From Flavobacteriaceae bacterium (GTDB lineage Bacteria; Bacteroidota; Bacteroidia; Flavobacteriales; Flavobacteriaceae): 64,000 nucleotides of DNA. The DNA is taken from positions 124,001-188,000 of the forward strand of contig JAIPBH010000002.1 in the NCBI GenBank assembly GCA_021739635.1, written 5' to 3'. Below are positions 34,441-44,306 of the stretch, one piece after another. A program made the translations under genes and the position numbers. The notes beneath the pieces were generated by a model. That model searched no databases, was not told where the DNA came from, and was given only the letters and a program-made list of their open reading frames with translations. Position 1 is the stretch's first letter, and each line of letters begins with the position of its first letter.

Positions 34441-35241
34441 ATGAAAGTACTAGTGATTGGTGCTGGTAATATGGGTCTTACCTATGCACAAGGCATGTCT
34501 AAATCAAAGCTTCTAAAAAAGCGAAATATCATGATTTTAGATAATTCTGAAGAAAAAACAAAAGAGCTAAATAAAATAGAACATTTTGATGTTTATCAAA
34601 ATTTAAAAGATTGTGTTCCGCTTGCTGACATTATTTTTATAGCAGTAAAACCATATCATGCAGAAAAGGTATTAAAAGACATTAAATCACTTGTAAATAC
34701 TGAGCAAATCATCATCTCAATCATGGCAGGAATTACCATTGATTTTATTGAGAGTGTTACAGGATTATCCAAGATAGTAAGAGCTATGCCTAATTTACCT
34801 GCCCAAGTTGGGCAAGGACTAACAGCATATGTATCCTCAAAACATGTTTCAAGAGTTGAGCTTTTAATGGTTGAGAATTTATTAGATACCACTGGAAAAT
34901 CTATATTGGTAAGCCATGAAAATTTTATTGATGCATCAACTGGTATTTCAGGAAGCGGTCCAGCTTATGTATTCTATTTTATGCAAAGTATGATGGAAGC
35001 CGCACTTCAAATGGGGTTTTCAAAAAACATATCCAAAGTATTGGTTAGTGAAACATTTACTGGTGCCGTAGCGCTTTTTAATCAATCAGATTTATCACCA
35101 AATTCATGGATGAACTTGGTGGCTTCAAAAGGAGGTACCACACGGGCAGCCCTAGATTCTATGAAAGAAAATAATGTAAATGAACTCATTAAAGAAGCTG
35201 CATTTGCTGCATTTAATAGAGCTGTAGAATTAGGAAAATAA
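34441..35241 (+). CDS. proC: Pyrroline-5-carboxylate reductase
   Basis: 266 residues, the usual length. A dinucleotide-binding start (VLVIGAGNMGLTYAQG), KPYHAEKVL, IISIMAGITI, RAMPNLPAQVGQG and the C-terminal dimer domain DASTGISGSGPAYVFYFMQSMMEAA, then LVASKGGTTRAALDSM. It catalyses the last step of proline synthesis, reducing pyrroline-5-carboxylate with NAD(P)H. One base separates its stop from the proB ATG, so the two are co-transcribed. Confidence 0.96.
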   Translation: MKVLVIGAGNMGLTYAQGMSKSKLLKKRNIMILDNSEEKTKELNKIEHFDVYQNLKDCVPLADIIFIAVKPYHAEKVLKDIKSLVNTEQIIISIMAGITIDFIESVTGLSKIVRAMPNLPAQVGQGLTAYVSSKHVSRVELLMVENLLDTTGKSILVSHENFIDASTGISGSGPAYVFYFMQSMMEAALQMGFSKNISKVLVSETFTGAVALFNQSDLSPNSWMNLVASKGGTTRAALDSMKENNVNELIKEAAFAAFNRAVELGK

Positions 35242-35242
35242 G

Positions 35243-36019
35243 ATGGATAGATATAAAGAAAAAATAGTTGTTAAGGTGGGTACTAATGTGATGACCAATA
35301 AGGATAAACGAATAGTAAGACCCGTTTTAAGGCAATTGGTACGCCAAATAGCAGAACTTAATGAACGTGATATTATTACTATTTTGGTGTCATCAGGATC
35401 TGTAATTGCAGGAAAAGAAGTTTTAGGTAAATCAAAAATAAAAGATAAAACACAACGCAGACAGGTTTATTCTGCCATAGGGCAACCAAGGATGATGCGT
35501 TTATACTATAATATTTTTATGGATTATGGTATGAAGTGTGCTCAAGTACTTCCAACTAAAAGAGATTTTAGCCTAGGTGTTCATAGAGAAAATATGATTC
35601 AGTGTTATGAAGGCTTATTATCTGAAGGGGTTATACCTATTTTAAATGAAGATGATGCTGTTTCTGTAACCATGTCTATGTTTTCAGATAATGACGAATT
35701 GGCTAGTTTAGTAGCTCAACTTATTAATGCCGATAAACTGATTATTTTAACTGATATAGATGGGTTGTATGATGGGCATCATGATTCAGAAAATAGTACA
35801 CTCATTGAAACAGTAAGTTCAAATGAAAATGTTGATAAATATATTAAAGAAAGTAATAAAGGAGAAGCAGAAGGTAGAGGTGGTATGGGCTCAAAATTAG
35901 ACTTTGCTAAACAAACTGCAGGTATGAATATTCCAACCTTTATTGCCAACGGAAAAAAAGATAACACCATAATAGATATCATAGATGGAAAAAGTGTAGG
36001 AACCAAAATCATACACTAG
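35243..36019 (+). CDS. proB: Glutamate 5-kinase without PUA domain
   Basis: 258 residues, covering the amino-acid kinase domain only: KIVVKVGTNVMT, VSSGSVIAGKEVLG, LPTKRDFSLGVHREN, ILNEDDAVSV, FSDNDELASLVAQL, ILTDIDGLYD, GRGGMGSKLDFAKQT. The C-terminal PUA domain of the E. coli enzyme is missing, as in many Bacteroidota. It phosphorylates glutamate for proline synthesis. proA, often the next gene in such operons, does not follow; an MFS gene does. Confidence 0.95.
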   Translation: MDRYKEKIVVKVGTNVMTNKDKRIVRPVLRQLVRQIAELNERDIITILVSSGSVIAGKEVLGKSKIKDKTQRRQVYSAIGQPRMMRLYYNIFMDYGMKCAQVLPTKRDFSLGVHRENMIQCYEGLLSEGVIPILNEDDAVSVTMSMFSDNDELASLVAQLINADKLIILTDIDGLYDGHHDSENSTLIETVSSNENVDKYIKESNKGEAEGRGGMGSKLDFAKQTAGMNIPTFIANGKKDNTIIDIIDGKSVGTKIIH

Positions 36020-36058
36020 TTTTTTTGTAAGTTTGCGCGTATTTATTCAGCATTTTAT

Positions 36059-37210
36059 ATGGAATTAAAAGTTAAACAACGCGTTGCTTTAGGAACATAC
36101 TTCTTTTTATCTGGGCTTAGTTTCGCTACTTGGGCATCCAGAATTCCTACCATTAAAACATTTTTTAACTTAAATGAAGCAGAACTTGGCACCATTCTTT
36201 TGGCAATGCCCATAAGTTCACTAATAGGGTTGCCAATTTCAGGTTGGTTAGTATCAAAATTTGATAGCAGACAGCCACTTGTTATATCCTTCATTTTATT
36301 TGTTTTTTCTTTAACTTGGATTGGGTATGTACAAACAACTCTCAGCTTAATTATAGCTATTAGTTTGTTTTCTTTTTTTATGCGTATTTTAAACATTTCT
36401 GTTAACACACAATCTATTATTTTACAACGAAATTTTGAAAAACGCATAGTAGGCTCCTTTCATGGTCTTTGGAGTACAGGTGGTTTGCTAGGGGTTGCAT
36501 TTTCCACTTTAATGGTAAAGTTACATGTAAGTATCTCGCATCATTTTCTAATAATTTCTATTATAACATTAATAGGCGTTTTAGTGGCTTATAGGTACAC
36601 TATTAAAAACGATAAATCGCCTACAGGAAACAAGCTTATTTTTGGAAAACCAGACGCTTTTATATTATATCTGGGAATCATTATTTTCTTAGCGGCTATT
36701 TGTGAAGGTGGCATGTTTGATTGGAGTGGTGTATTTTTTAAAGAAGTTATTAAAGAAGATATTTTTACCTACGGTTATCTGTCCTTTATGACTTGTATGG
36801 CCATATCACGATTTTTCTCAGACCAATTAATACAAAAAATTGGAACTAAAAAAACCTATGTATTTAGTTCTTTAGTCATTACAACTGGTATTTTGACGGC
36901 TATTATATTTCCATATTTTTGGTCAGCACTCATAGGGTTTTGTTTGGTAGGCTTTGGTACAGCTGCCATTTTTCCTATGACCTTTGCTTTAGCAGGAACA
37001 TCAACTAAGTATTCGCCTGGTATGGCTATTTCTATAATTTCTACTTATGGTATTTTGGGAATGTTTATAGGGCCACCTTTAATTGGGTATTTAGCGCATG
37101 CTTTTGGTTTAAAGAATGCTTTTTATATTTTTGTAGTGTCAGCACTTTTAATGATACCTATTTCTAGAATGTTTTTTAAATACCAATTAAAAAACGCTGT
37201 AGAAAATTAG
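36059..37210 (+). CDS. MFS transporter
   Basis: 383 residues with about 12 membrane segments. Start FLSGLSFATWASRIPTIK and the loop SGWLVSKFDSRQPL agree with the YbjJ-like/FucP-like group of the major facilitator superfamily. A -7 element TAAGTTTG lies at 36028-36035, 24 bases before the start, so this gene probably has its own promoter rather than belonging to proCB. Convergent with the next gene and overlapping it by 4 bases. Substrate unknown. Confidence 0.85.
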   Translation: MELKVKQRVALGTYFFLSGLSFATWASRIPTIKTFFNLNEAELGTILLAMPISSLIGLPISGWLVSKFDSRQPLVISFILFVFSLTWIGYVQTTLSLIIAISLFSFFMRILNISVNTQSIILQRNFEKRIVGSFHGLWSTGGLLGVAFSTLMVKLHVSISHHFLIISIITLIGVLVAYRYTIKNDKSPTGNKLIFGKPDAFILYLGIIIFLAAICEGGMFDWSGVFFKEVIKEDIFTYGYLSFMTCMAISRFFSDQLIQKIGTKKTYVFSSLVITTGILTAIIFPYFWSALIGFCLVGFGTAAIFPMTFALAGTSTKYSPGMAISIISTYGILGMFIGPPLIGYLAHAFGLKNAFYIFVVSALLMIPISRMFFKYQLKNAVEN

Positions 37211-38241
37211 TTTTCAATAATCTCTACTTCAAATAATTTATCCCAACGTTTGCCAGTTACAAAAATGGTTTTTGTTTTTGGATTATAAGCAATACCATTT
37301 AATACATCTAAACCAGCGTGTTGTGTTACTAACTTTTTTAAAGGAGAAAAGTCGATAACGGCAATAACAGCACCATTTTTTGGGTTAATAATTGCCACAC
37401 CATCTTTTTGATATCTGTTGGCATAAATGTCGCCATTAATCCATTCCATTTCATTAATTTCAGTAATTTTACCTTTATTGGTGTAAACTTGTATATAATC
37501 TTCTTCAATTAATGTTTCAGGATTAAGCATCCAGATTTTTTCGGTGCCATCGCTTTTATAAAGTTTATTATTGTCATGGCACAAACCCCAACCTTCTTTA
37601 CTATTACCATATTTAAAATTATTAAGCTTTTCAAAGGTGTTTACATCATAAATAAAACCAATTCCTTTACGCCAAGTTAGTTGATACATTTTATCATTGA
37701 ATATGGTTAAGCCTTCAGCAAAATACTCATCAGCTAAGTTTAAATTTTTAAAAATTTCTCCAGTTTTATAATTAACTTTTCTAAGTTTAGATTCTTTGTA
37801 TTGACCAGTACTTTCGTATAGTGTATCATTAAAAAACTCTAAACCTTGTGTATATGATGTTATATCATGCGGGTATTCATTAATAATTTTATAGGTATAA
37901 ATTTTTGGTAATTCACTATTTAGAAGAATAATAGTTTCATTTATTATTTGTTTTTCATCACCAACAAAAACAGTAGCCACAATGGTTTGCTTGCCTAGTT
38001 TAAAACCGCTTAAAGCCGAAGAAGCTCCAATTTTTTTATCATTAATGGCATAAATAATAGAATCAATGATTATATTTTTTGGGTTATCTATAGAGAGTTT
38101 TAAGGTTTCACTAATTGAAAACGTGTTGTTTTTTGAGTTGGTAATTAGTTTGAAATCACTTTTTTTTTGTCCGTTATTAGAGCCGCAAGCTATAATTATA
38201 AGACTTAAAAATATGATAGTGAGGTGTTTGTAAATATTCAT
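37207..38241 (-). CDS. Glutaminyl-peptide cyclotransferase (plant/bacterial type), lipoprotein
   Basis: 344 residues. Lipoprotein signal (IIACGSN, Cys at about 19), an 80-residue N-terminal Ig-like domain, then a five-bladed propeller: PHDITSYTQGLEFFNDTLYEST, EYFAEGLTIFNDKMYQLTW, EGWGLCHDNNKLYKSDGT, EINEMEWINGDIYANRY, VLNGIAYNPKTKTIFVTGK. These match glutamine cyclotransferases that convert N-terminal Gln to pyroglutamate. T9SS substrates of Bacteroidota often carry pyroglutamate ends, which suggests maturation of exported proteins (inference). Confidence 0.92.
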   Translation of the reverse strand: MNIYKHLTIIFLSLIIIACGSNNGQKKSDFKLITNSKNNTFSISETLKLSIDNPKNIIIDSIIYAINDKKIGASSALSGFKLGKQTIVATVFVGDEKQIINETIILLNSELPKIYTYKIINEYPHDITSYTQGLEFFNDTLYESTGQYKESKLRKVNYKTGEIFKNLNLADEYFAEGLTIFNDKMYQLTWRKGIGFIYDVNTFEKLNNFKYGNSKEGWGLCHDNNKLYKSDGTEKIWMLNPETLIEEDYIQVYTNKGKITEINEMEWINGDIYANRYQKDGVAIINPKNGAVIAVIDFSPLKKLVTQHAGLDVLNGIAYNPKTKTIFVTGKRWDKLFEVEIIEN

Positions 38242-38294
38242 TTTGATTGTAAATTTTAAGCAAGATATTTATTTAAAATCAGTTTAAAAAATCA

Positions 38295-38324
38295 TTGTGA
38301 AAATTTTAAAAGGTTGTATCTTTG
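38295..38324 (+). promoter_or_regulatory. Bacteroidota-type promoter of the SRP RNA gene
   Basis: A -33 TTG at 38295-38297 and a -7 TATCTTTG at 38317-38324 (consensus TAnnTTTG) are separated by 19 bases. The mature RNA starts 6 bases later at 38330. The spacing and the -7 match are both very good. Confidence 0.8.
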
Positions 38325-38329
38325 CAGCC

Positions 38330-38423
38330 GGCAAGTCCTACACAACCAGCTCCTGTTGAATCCTCCAGGTCGGGAACGAAGCAAAGGTAAATGGTCGTAG
38401 CGGTGTGATGTAGGTAGCTTGCC
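38330..38423 (+). ncRNA. ffs: Signal recognition particle RNA, small bacterial type
   Basis: A GGCAAG...CTTGCC closing stem (38330-38335 with 38418-38423) encloses about 94 bases, followed by a T-run (38424-38430). The Ffh-binding core is seen at 38364-38386: CCAGGTCGGGAACGAAGCAA, with the GGAA tetraloop and the asymmetric loop. Length (about 94) fits the 4.5S form. It targets nascent membrane proteins with Ffh. It has its own promoter. Confidence 0.95.
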
Positions 38424-38561
38424 TTTTTTTATGTCTTTTCTTTTCTGCAAAAGCAGAAATCTTATCAAGATTATTTCAATACGCTCTTTTCCTCAAAACA
38501 TTTTCATATTATTGCTCACATATAAAATTCATTGTTAATTTTACATTTTTAATTTTTAAAC

Positions 38562-39365
38562 ATGTCTAAAGTTGTTTTAATTACTGGAGGTTCTTCTGGA
38601 ATAGGAAAATCTATTGGTGAGTTTTTATCCAATAAAGGGTATATTGTTTATGGTACAAGTAGGCATCCTGAAAATTATAAGGATTCTAAATTTCCTATTT
38701 TACCTTTAGATGTCAAGGATTTATCATCAATTAAAAGTGCCGTAAACACCATTATAGATAAAGAAGGTAAGCTAGATGTGTTAATAAATAATGCAGGTGT
38801 TGGTATTACGGGACCTATTGAAGAAATTCCCGAAGACGAAATAAAAGCTAATTTTGAAACCAACTTTTTTGGACCTATAAATGTAATTAAGTCAGTTTTA
38901 CCACAAATGCGTAAACAACATGATGGGTTAATAATAAACATAACATCTATTGCAGGCTACATGGGATTGCCTTACAGAGGTATTTATAGTGCTAGTAAAG
39001 CGGCTCTTGAATTAGTTACTGAGGCTTTTAGAATGGAATTAAAAGATTTTAATATCAAAATGACTAATGTGGCTCCAGGAGATTTTGCCACTAATATTGC
39101 AGCAGGTAGATATCATGCGCCTCTTTTAAAAGACTCACCATACAAAATCCCATATGGAAATACTTTAGATTTGATGAATAGTCATGTAGATAGTGGTAGC
39201 AACCCAGATATGATGGCTAAAGCGGTATTTAAAATTATACATACTAAAAAACCAAAAATTCATTACAAAGTAGGTGCATTTATGCAAAAATTTTCTATTG
39301 TTTTAAAACGAATTTTACCAAGTAAAATGTATGAGAAGCTTTTGCTTAATCACTATAAACTGTAG
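38562..39365 (+). CDS. Short-chain dehydrogenase/reductase (SDR)
   Basis: 267 residues of classic SDR type. TGGSSGIGKS (cofactor glycine motif) near the N-terminus, LPLDVKDL, NNAGVG, the catalytic Ser in ITSIAG, and YSASK as YxxxK. The C-terminal 60 residues (KIIHTKKPKIHYKVGAFMQKFSIVLKRILP) are typical of SDRs acting on lipophilic compounds; substrate not predictable. An unlinked single gene, starting about 130 bases after the SRP RNA. Confidence 0.9.
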   Translation: MSKVVLITGGSSGIGKSIGEFLSNKGYIVYGTSRHPENYKDSKFPILPLDVKDLSSIKSAVNTIIDKEGKLDVLINNAGVGITGPIEEIPEDEIKANFETNFFGPINVIKSVLPQMRKQHDGLIINITSIAGYMGLPYRGIYSASKAALELVTEAFRMELKDFNIKMTNVAPGDFATNIAAGRYHAPLLKDSPYKIPYGNTLDLMNSHVDSGSNPDMMAKAVFKIIHTKKPKIHYKVGAFMQKFSIVLKRILPSKMYEKLLLNHYKL

Positions 39366-39430
39366 ATTATGACTTTAAACTTTTTTTTAAAAATGAAGGT
39401 TTAAAGAAACTTAAAATTGTAAATTTACAC

Positions 39431-39526
39431 GCGTTAAGGATTGAGCAATTGTTTGAGCTCTTTTTATTTTTAGAAATAAAAAAGCGAGTGCGAAAGCCTG
39501 ACTTGAGGCGAAGCGAGAGTAACGCC
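39431..39526 (+). ncRNA. Structured RNA element in the leader of the transaldolase gene
   Basis: A 96-base GC-richer stretch forms a closed multi-branch structure: GCGTTA (39431-39436) pairs with TAACGC (39520-39525). Inside, TTTTTATTT (39461-39469) pairs with AAATAAAAA (39474-39482) with a TTAG loop, and GCCT (39496-39499) pairs with AGGC (39506-39509). TAAATTTA (39420-39427), close to the -7 consensus, would place the start near the closing stem. The transaldolase ATG is 35 bases downstream. Could be an independent sRNA or a cis leader. Rfam's Flavo-1 RNA of Flavobacteria is a candidate identity, recalled but not checked. Confidence 0.6.
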
Positions 39527-39561
39527 AAATAATATATTAAAAAACTAAACAATTTATAGAG

Positions 39562-40215
39562 ATGAAATTTTTTATTGATACGGCAAATCTTAATCAAATT
39601 AAAGAAGCTCAGGACCTTGGTGTTCTTGACGGTGTAACGACCAATCCGTCATTAATGGCAAAAGAAGGTATTACAGGACATGATAATATTATGAAACACT
39701 ATGTAGATATTTGTAATATTGTTGACGGCGATGTGAGTGCTGAAGTAATTTCTACAGATTTTGCTGGCATGGTTAGAGAAGGAGAGGCGTTGGCAGAATT
39801 ACACGATCAGATTGTAGTGAAATTGCCTATGATTAAAGATGGTGTGAAAGCTTGTAAATATTTTTCAGAAAAAGGCATAAAAACAAATGTTACCTTGGTG
39901 TTTTCTGTTGGGCAAGCATTATTGGCTGCTAAAGCAGGCGCTACTTACGTATCGCCTTTTATTGGTAGATTAGATGATATTTCTACTGATGGTTTAAACC
40001 TGATTTCTGAAATTCGTCATATATATGACAATTATTCTTTTGAAACACAAATTTTAGCAGCTTCTGTACGTCATACGATGCATATTATTGATTGTGCTAA
40101 ATTGGGTGCTGATGTAATGACTGGACCTTTAAGTGCTATTGAAGGTTTATTAAAACATCCACTAACTGATATTGGTTTAGCTCAGTTTTTAGCAGATTAC
40201 AAAAAAGGAAATTAA
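39562..40215 (+). CDS. tal: Transaldolase (TalC/fructose-6-phosphate aldolase subfamily)
   Basis: 217 residues, the short TalC form. [23 protein letters not shown], the Schiff-base Lys87 in [41 protein letters not shown] and GADVMTGP are all diagnostic. It transfers dihydroxyacetone units between sugar phosphates in the non-oxidative pentose phosphate pathway. Preceded by the structured leader at 39431 and followed by a strong terminator. Confidence 0.95.
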   Translation: MKFFIDTANLNQIKEAQDLGVLDGVTTNPSLMAKEGITGHDNIMKHYVDICNIVDGDVSAEVISTDFAGMVREGEALAELHDQIVVKLPMIKDGVKACKYFSEKGIKTNVTLVFSVGQALLAAKAGATYVSPFIGRLDDISTDGLNLISEIRHIYDNYSFETQILAASVRHTMHIIDCAKLGADVMTGPLSAIEGLLKHPLTDIGLAQFLADYKKGN

Positions 40216-40240
40216 GTTATTACTTAAATAAATAAAAAAA

Positions 40241-40268
40241 GCCTCAAACAAAAGTTTGAGGCTTTTTT
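40241..40268. terminator. Bidirectional intrinsic terminator
   Basis: GCCTCAAAC (40241-40249) and GTTTGAGGC (40254-40262) form a perfect 9-bp stem with a 4-base loop, with A-run before and T-run after. It serves both transaldolase (plus) and the convergent lipoprotein gene at 40285 (minus). Confidence 0.9.
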
Positions 40269-40284
40269 TATTTTAAATCTTTTT

Positions 40285-41703
40285 TTATTTGTTAATAAGT
40301 CCTAATAGTTGTTCTTCAAAATTACTTGAAAACATGTTAGAATTGCTGTTAACTATAATATTGTTTTTATCAATAATAATCACTTTAGTCATAGGGTAAA
40401 TGGCCAAAGTATGCATAGATTCTTTAGGGTTTTTAAACTGATACTCGTTTATTAGTGAGAAGTTATTTTTATTTAAATTGCTTTCCCATGTTTTTAAATT
40501 GCTATCATCAATATTCACTGCTATAAACTCAATTTCTGGATACTTTTCTTTTAAGTCATTCACTTTATAATGACTTTCCTTAAAATGGTCATAAAAATTA
40601 TGCGACCAAAAATAAATAGCGGTAGGTTTTGTTATTATAGAATTAAAGTTCAAATCTGAATTCTCAGAATTTACTAATTTAATATTTGGAAATAGTTCTC
40701 CAGGTTTTAAGTTGTTTAAAGATTGGGTAAGATTTGATATTATTTCGTTGTTCTTTTCATTTGTGCTTTTACTTAAGAATAATTTTGTTAGAACATCATT
40801 TTTTTCGATGTCCTTGTTTTTAGTTAAAAAAGACATAGTAAAATAATAAAGTAAATCATTTTTAATAGAATGATTGCTTACTAAACTATCAATAAGTTTT
40901 AGCCTATCTAAATTATAGCAAATAGATTTACTGTTAAAATGATTTTCATGCGAATGATTTAAGTGTTTCTCAAGAGCAAGGTTATTAAAGTTTGTTCTTA
41001 AAAATGAATTATAAGTTAAATAATCTTGATATCCTTCATTGTTATAATCTACATTTTTTCTGTAATCATAAAATCCTTTTGGTAAGTCATCAATAATATG
41101 ACGTTTACTAGAACTGTAATTGATGATTGGATAAATTTCTTTACTAGAATAATAACTATAATTAATGTTGGCTTCGGCAATTTCGTTAAATAAGTCTGAA
41201 GTGAGATTGTCATTAATAAACTCTTTTAGCACTTTGTTCTTTTTGGCCTTAATTTGATTTATTTTATTCTCAAAATCTACAGGATTTAGTTGGCATAATT
41301 GAAAAATCTCTTTTTCAATGATTTCATTTTGTAAAAACTCATTAATAAAATAATTGTTTTTTTTAGAGCCTTCACCCGAATAAACCAAGGATTCATCAAA
41401 GTCAAGCGTATTAAGGCGTAACATAATACTATCATTAGGTTCTAAAAGAACCATTTGAATTTCACTGCCATGTTTAAAGGTGTAAAATCCTGGATTCAAA
41501 TCATTAATTTTGTATATAAATCTGTTGTGATTGTCTAGTTTAATGGTATCAATAACACTTTCAGATTTTAATATGACTACAAAATTGGTGCTTGGGTTAA
41601 TTATTTCACCACCCAAATAAGCATAATCATTAGCGTTTTTTTTATCATTTTTGCAGGCAAAAATTGATAAAGCAATTAATAAACTATATATAAAAATTCT
41701 CAT
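40285..41703 (-). CDS. TlpA-like lipoprotein with thioredoxin fold lacking the CxxC
   Basis: 472 residues from the ATG at 41703; the frame could extend to 41766 but the lipoprotein signal (IFACKND, Cys at about 17) needs this start. The N-terminal domain (about 30-125) resembles the DUF4369 type: GGEIINPSTNFVVILK, NPGFYTFKHG, LEPNDSIMLRLN. The middle is helical. The C-terminal 125 residues are thioredoxin-like (PNIKLVNSENSDLNF, AIYFWSHNFYDHFKES, EIEFIAVNIDD), but the CxxC place reads SHNF, so it cannot be a disulfide oxidoreductase. Probably a structural or binding version. Confidence 0.8.
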   Translation of the reverse strand: MRIFIYSLLIALSIFACKNDKKNANDYAYLGGEIINPSTNFVVILKSESVIDTIKLDNHNRFIYKINDLNPGFYTFKHGSEIQMVLLEPNDSIMLRLNTLDFDESLVYSGEGSKKNNYFINEFLQNEIIEKEIFQLCQLNPVDFENKINQIKAKKNKVLKEFINDNLTSDLFNEIAEANINYSYYSSKEIYPIINYSSSKRHIIDDLPKGFYDYRKNVDYNNEGYQDYLTYNSFLRTNFNNLALEKHLNHSHENHFNSKSICYNLDRLKLIDSLVSNHSIKNDLLYYFTMSFLTKNKDIEKNDVLTKLFLSKSTNEKNNEIISNLTQSLNNLKPGELFPNIKLVNSENSDLNFNSIITKPTAIYFWSHNFYDHFKESHYKVNDLKEKYPEIEFIAVNIDDSNLKTWESNLNKNNFSLINEYQFKNPKESMHTLAIYPMTKVIIIDKNNIIVNSNSNMFSSNFEEQLLGLINK

Positions 41704-42008
41704 ATTTCTTTTCCCCCAATAGTAATTGCAATTATAACCATAATTATACAAATTTATGGGTTGCAAATAAGATGTGTTGTTAATACGTTGTTAAATATTC
41801 AATTTTGAGAAATAGTGTTTTAATAGTCAATAGATTATAGGTTTAAAACTTACTTTTTTACAGAAAAAATGACTTCTAAAAATAAATGAAGTATGTTTCG
41901 TCTTACGGTTTGATTTTTCTACTTTTGCGCAAACTTATAAATAAGGTGTGTAAATACACAAACTATTTAATTTGCAAGTTAATAAGTAATTATTTGAGTA
42001 AAATTTAA

Positions 42009-43637
<1,629 letters not shown>

Positions 43638-43668
43638 GCTTAAACAATTTTTTTTGAAGAAAATTAGT

Positions 43669-43905
43669 TTAGTCTTTAATACTAGCTATAATTTTTTCAA
43701 CTATTGGAATAGCTTTGTCTAGTTCATCTTTATTCACATAAAGTTCTTGTAAACCAGGTATTGATGGGCCAAAACCAGCTAGTCTAGCTGATTCTGTTTC
43801 ATCTTTTATAACAGAATTAATTCCTATCTCTTTTAGGTTATCTGTCATGTGTTGTACAATGATAAAACTACCTGTAAATATTTTTATATAGTTAGAATCC
43901 ATCAT
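43669..43905 (-). CDS. DUF2007-type putative signal-transducing protein
   Basis: 78 residues. The sequence YIKIFTGSFIIVQHMTDNLKEIGINSVIKDETES followed by LYVNKDELDKAIPIVEKI is the pattern of the small DUF2007 proteins, a ferredoxin-like fold thought to be regulatory, with PII-like resemblance. Single gene convergent with the ABC-F gene. Biological role not established. Confidence 0.75.
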   Translation of the reverse strand: MMDSNYIKIFTGSFIIVQHMTDNLKEIGINSVIKDETESARLAGFGPSIPGLQELYVNKDELDKAIPIVEKIIASIKD

Positions 43906-43988
43906 AATGATATATTTAAGGTTTTCTTAAAGATACAATTTATAAGTATTAAAGGCTTAAAAATTAGCTACTAATGATTGAAAATAAA

Positions 43989-44021
43989 TTTGTTAATTAA
44001 AAGTTAATAGTTTTATATTTG
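43989..44021 (+). promoter_or_regulatory. Promoter of the cold-shock gene
   Basis: -33 TTTG at 43989-43992 and -7 TATATTTG at 44014-44021, separated by 21 bases, give a good Bacteroidota promoter. It starts about 27 bases before the GTG start, so the leader is short. Confidence 0.7.
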
Positions 44022-44047
44022 CTATTATTAATAATATTTAAAGTCTA

Positions 44048-44242
44048 GTGAAAAACGGTACAGTAAAATTTTTCAATGAATCTAAAGGATTTGGATTTAT
44101 CATTGAAACGGGTTCTTCAAATGAGTATTTCGTGCACGTGTCTGGTTTAATTGACAAAATTACAGAAGGTAACAAAGTAGAATTTGAATTAAAAGACGGT
44201 AAAAAAGGATTAAACGCAGTTAACGTTAAAGTTATAAAGTAA
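44048..44242 (+). CDS. Cold-shock domain protein
   Basis: 64 residues, one cold-shock domain. NGTVKFFNESKGFGFI contains RNP1 (KGFGFI); RNP2 reads YFVHVS, in place of IFVHHS. The start is a GTG at 44048, followed directly by the conserved KNGTVKFF, and no ATG is available. It binds single-stranded RNA/DNA and acts as an RNA chaperone. A dedicated promoter and a strong terminator make it a monocistronic gene. Confidence 0.93.
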   Translation: MKNGTVKFFNESKGFGFIIETGSSNEYFVHVSGLIDKITEGNKVEFELKDGKKGLNAVNVKVIK

Positions 44243-44270
44243 AGCGCTATTAATTTTTTTAAGATTTCAA

Positions 44271-44299
44271 AGCCTGCTTTTTAGCAGGCTTTTTTTTTT
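44271..44299. terminator. Terminator after the cold-shock gene
   Basis: AGCCTGCT (44271-44278) and AGCAGGCT (44283-44290), 8-bp stem with a 4-base T loop, then a run of nine T. The M28 peptidase gene converges at 44307, so it may act in both directions. Confidence 0.88.
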
Positions 44300-44306
44300 G
44301 ATAGAA

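Noticed and set aside
39367-39597. 76-residue coding frame on the minus strand across the structured RNA
   Set aside because: It overlaps the transaldolase start, the composition is odd and the stems of the RNA element explain the sequence better.
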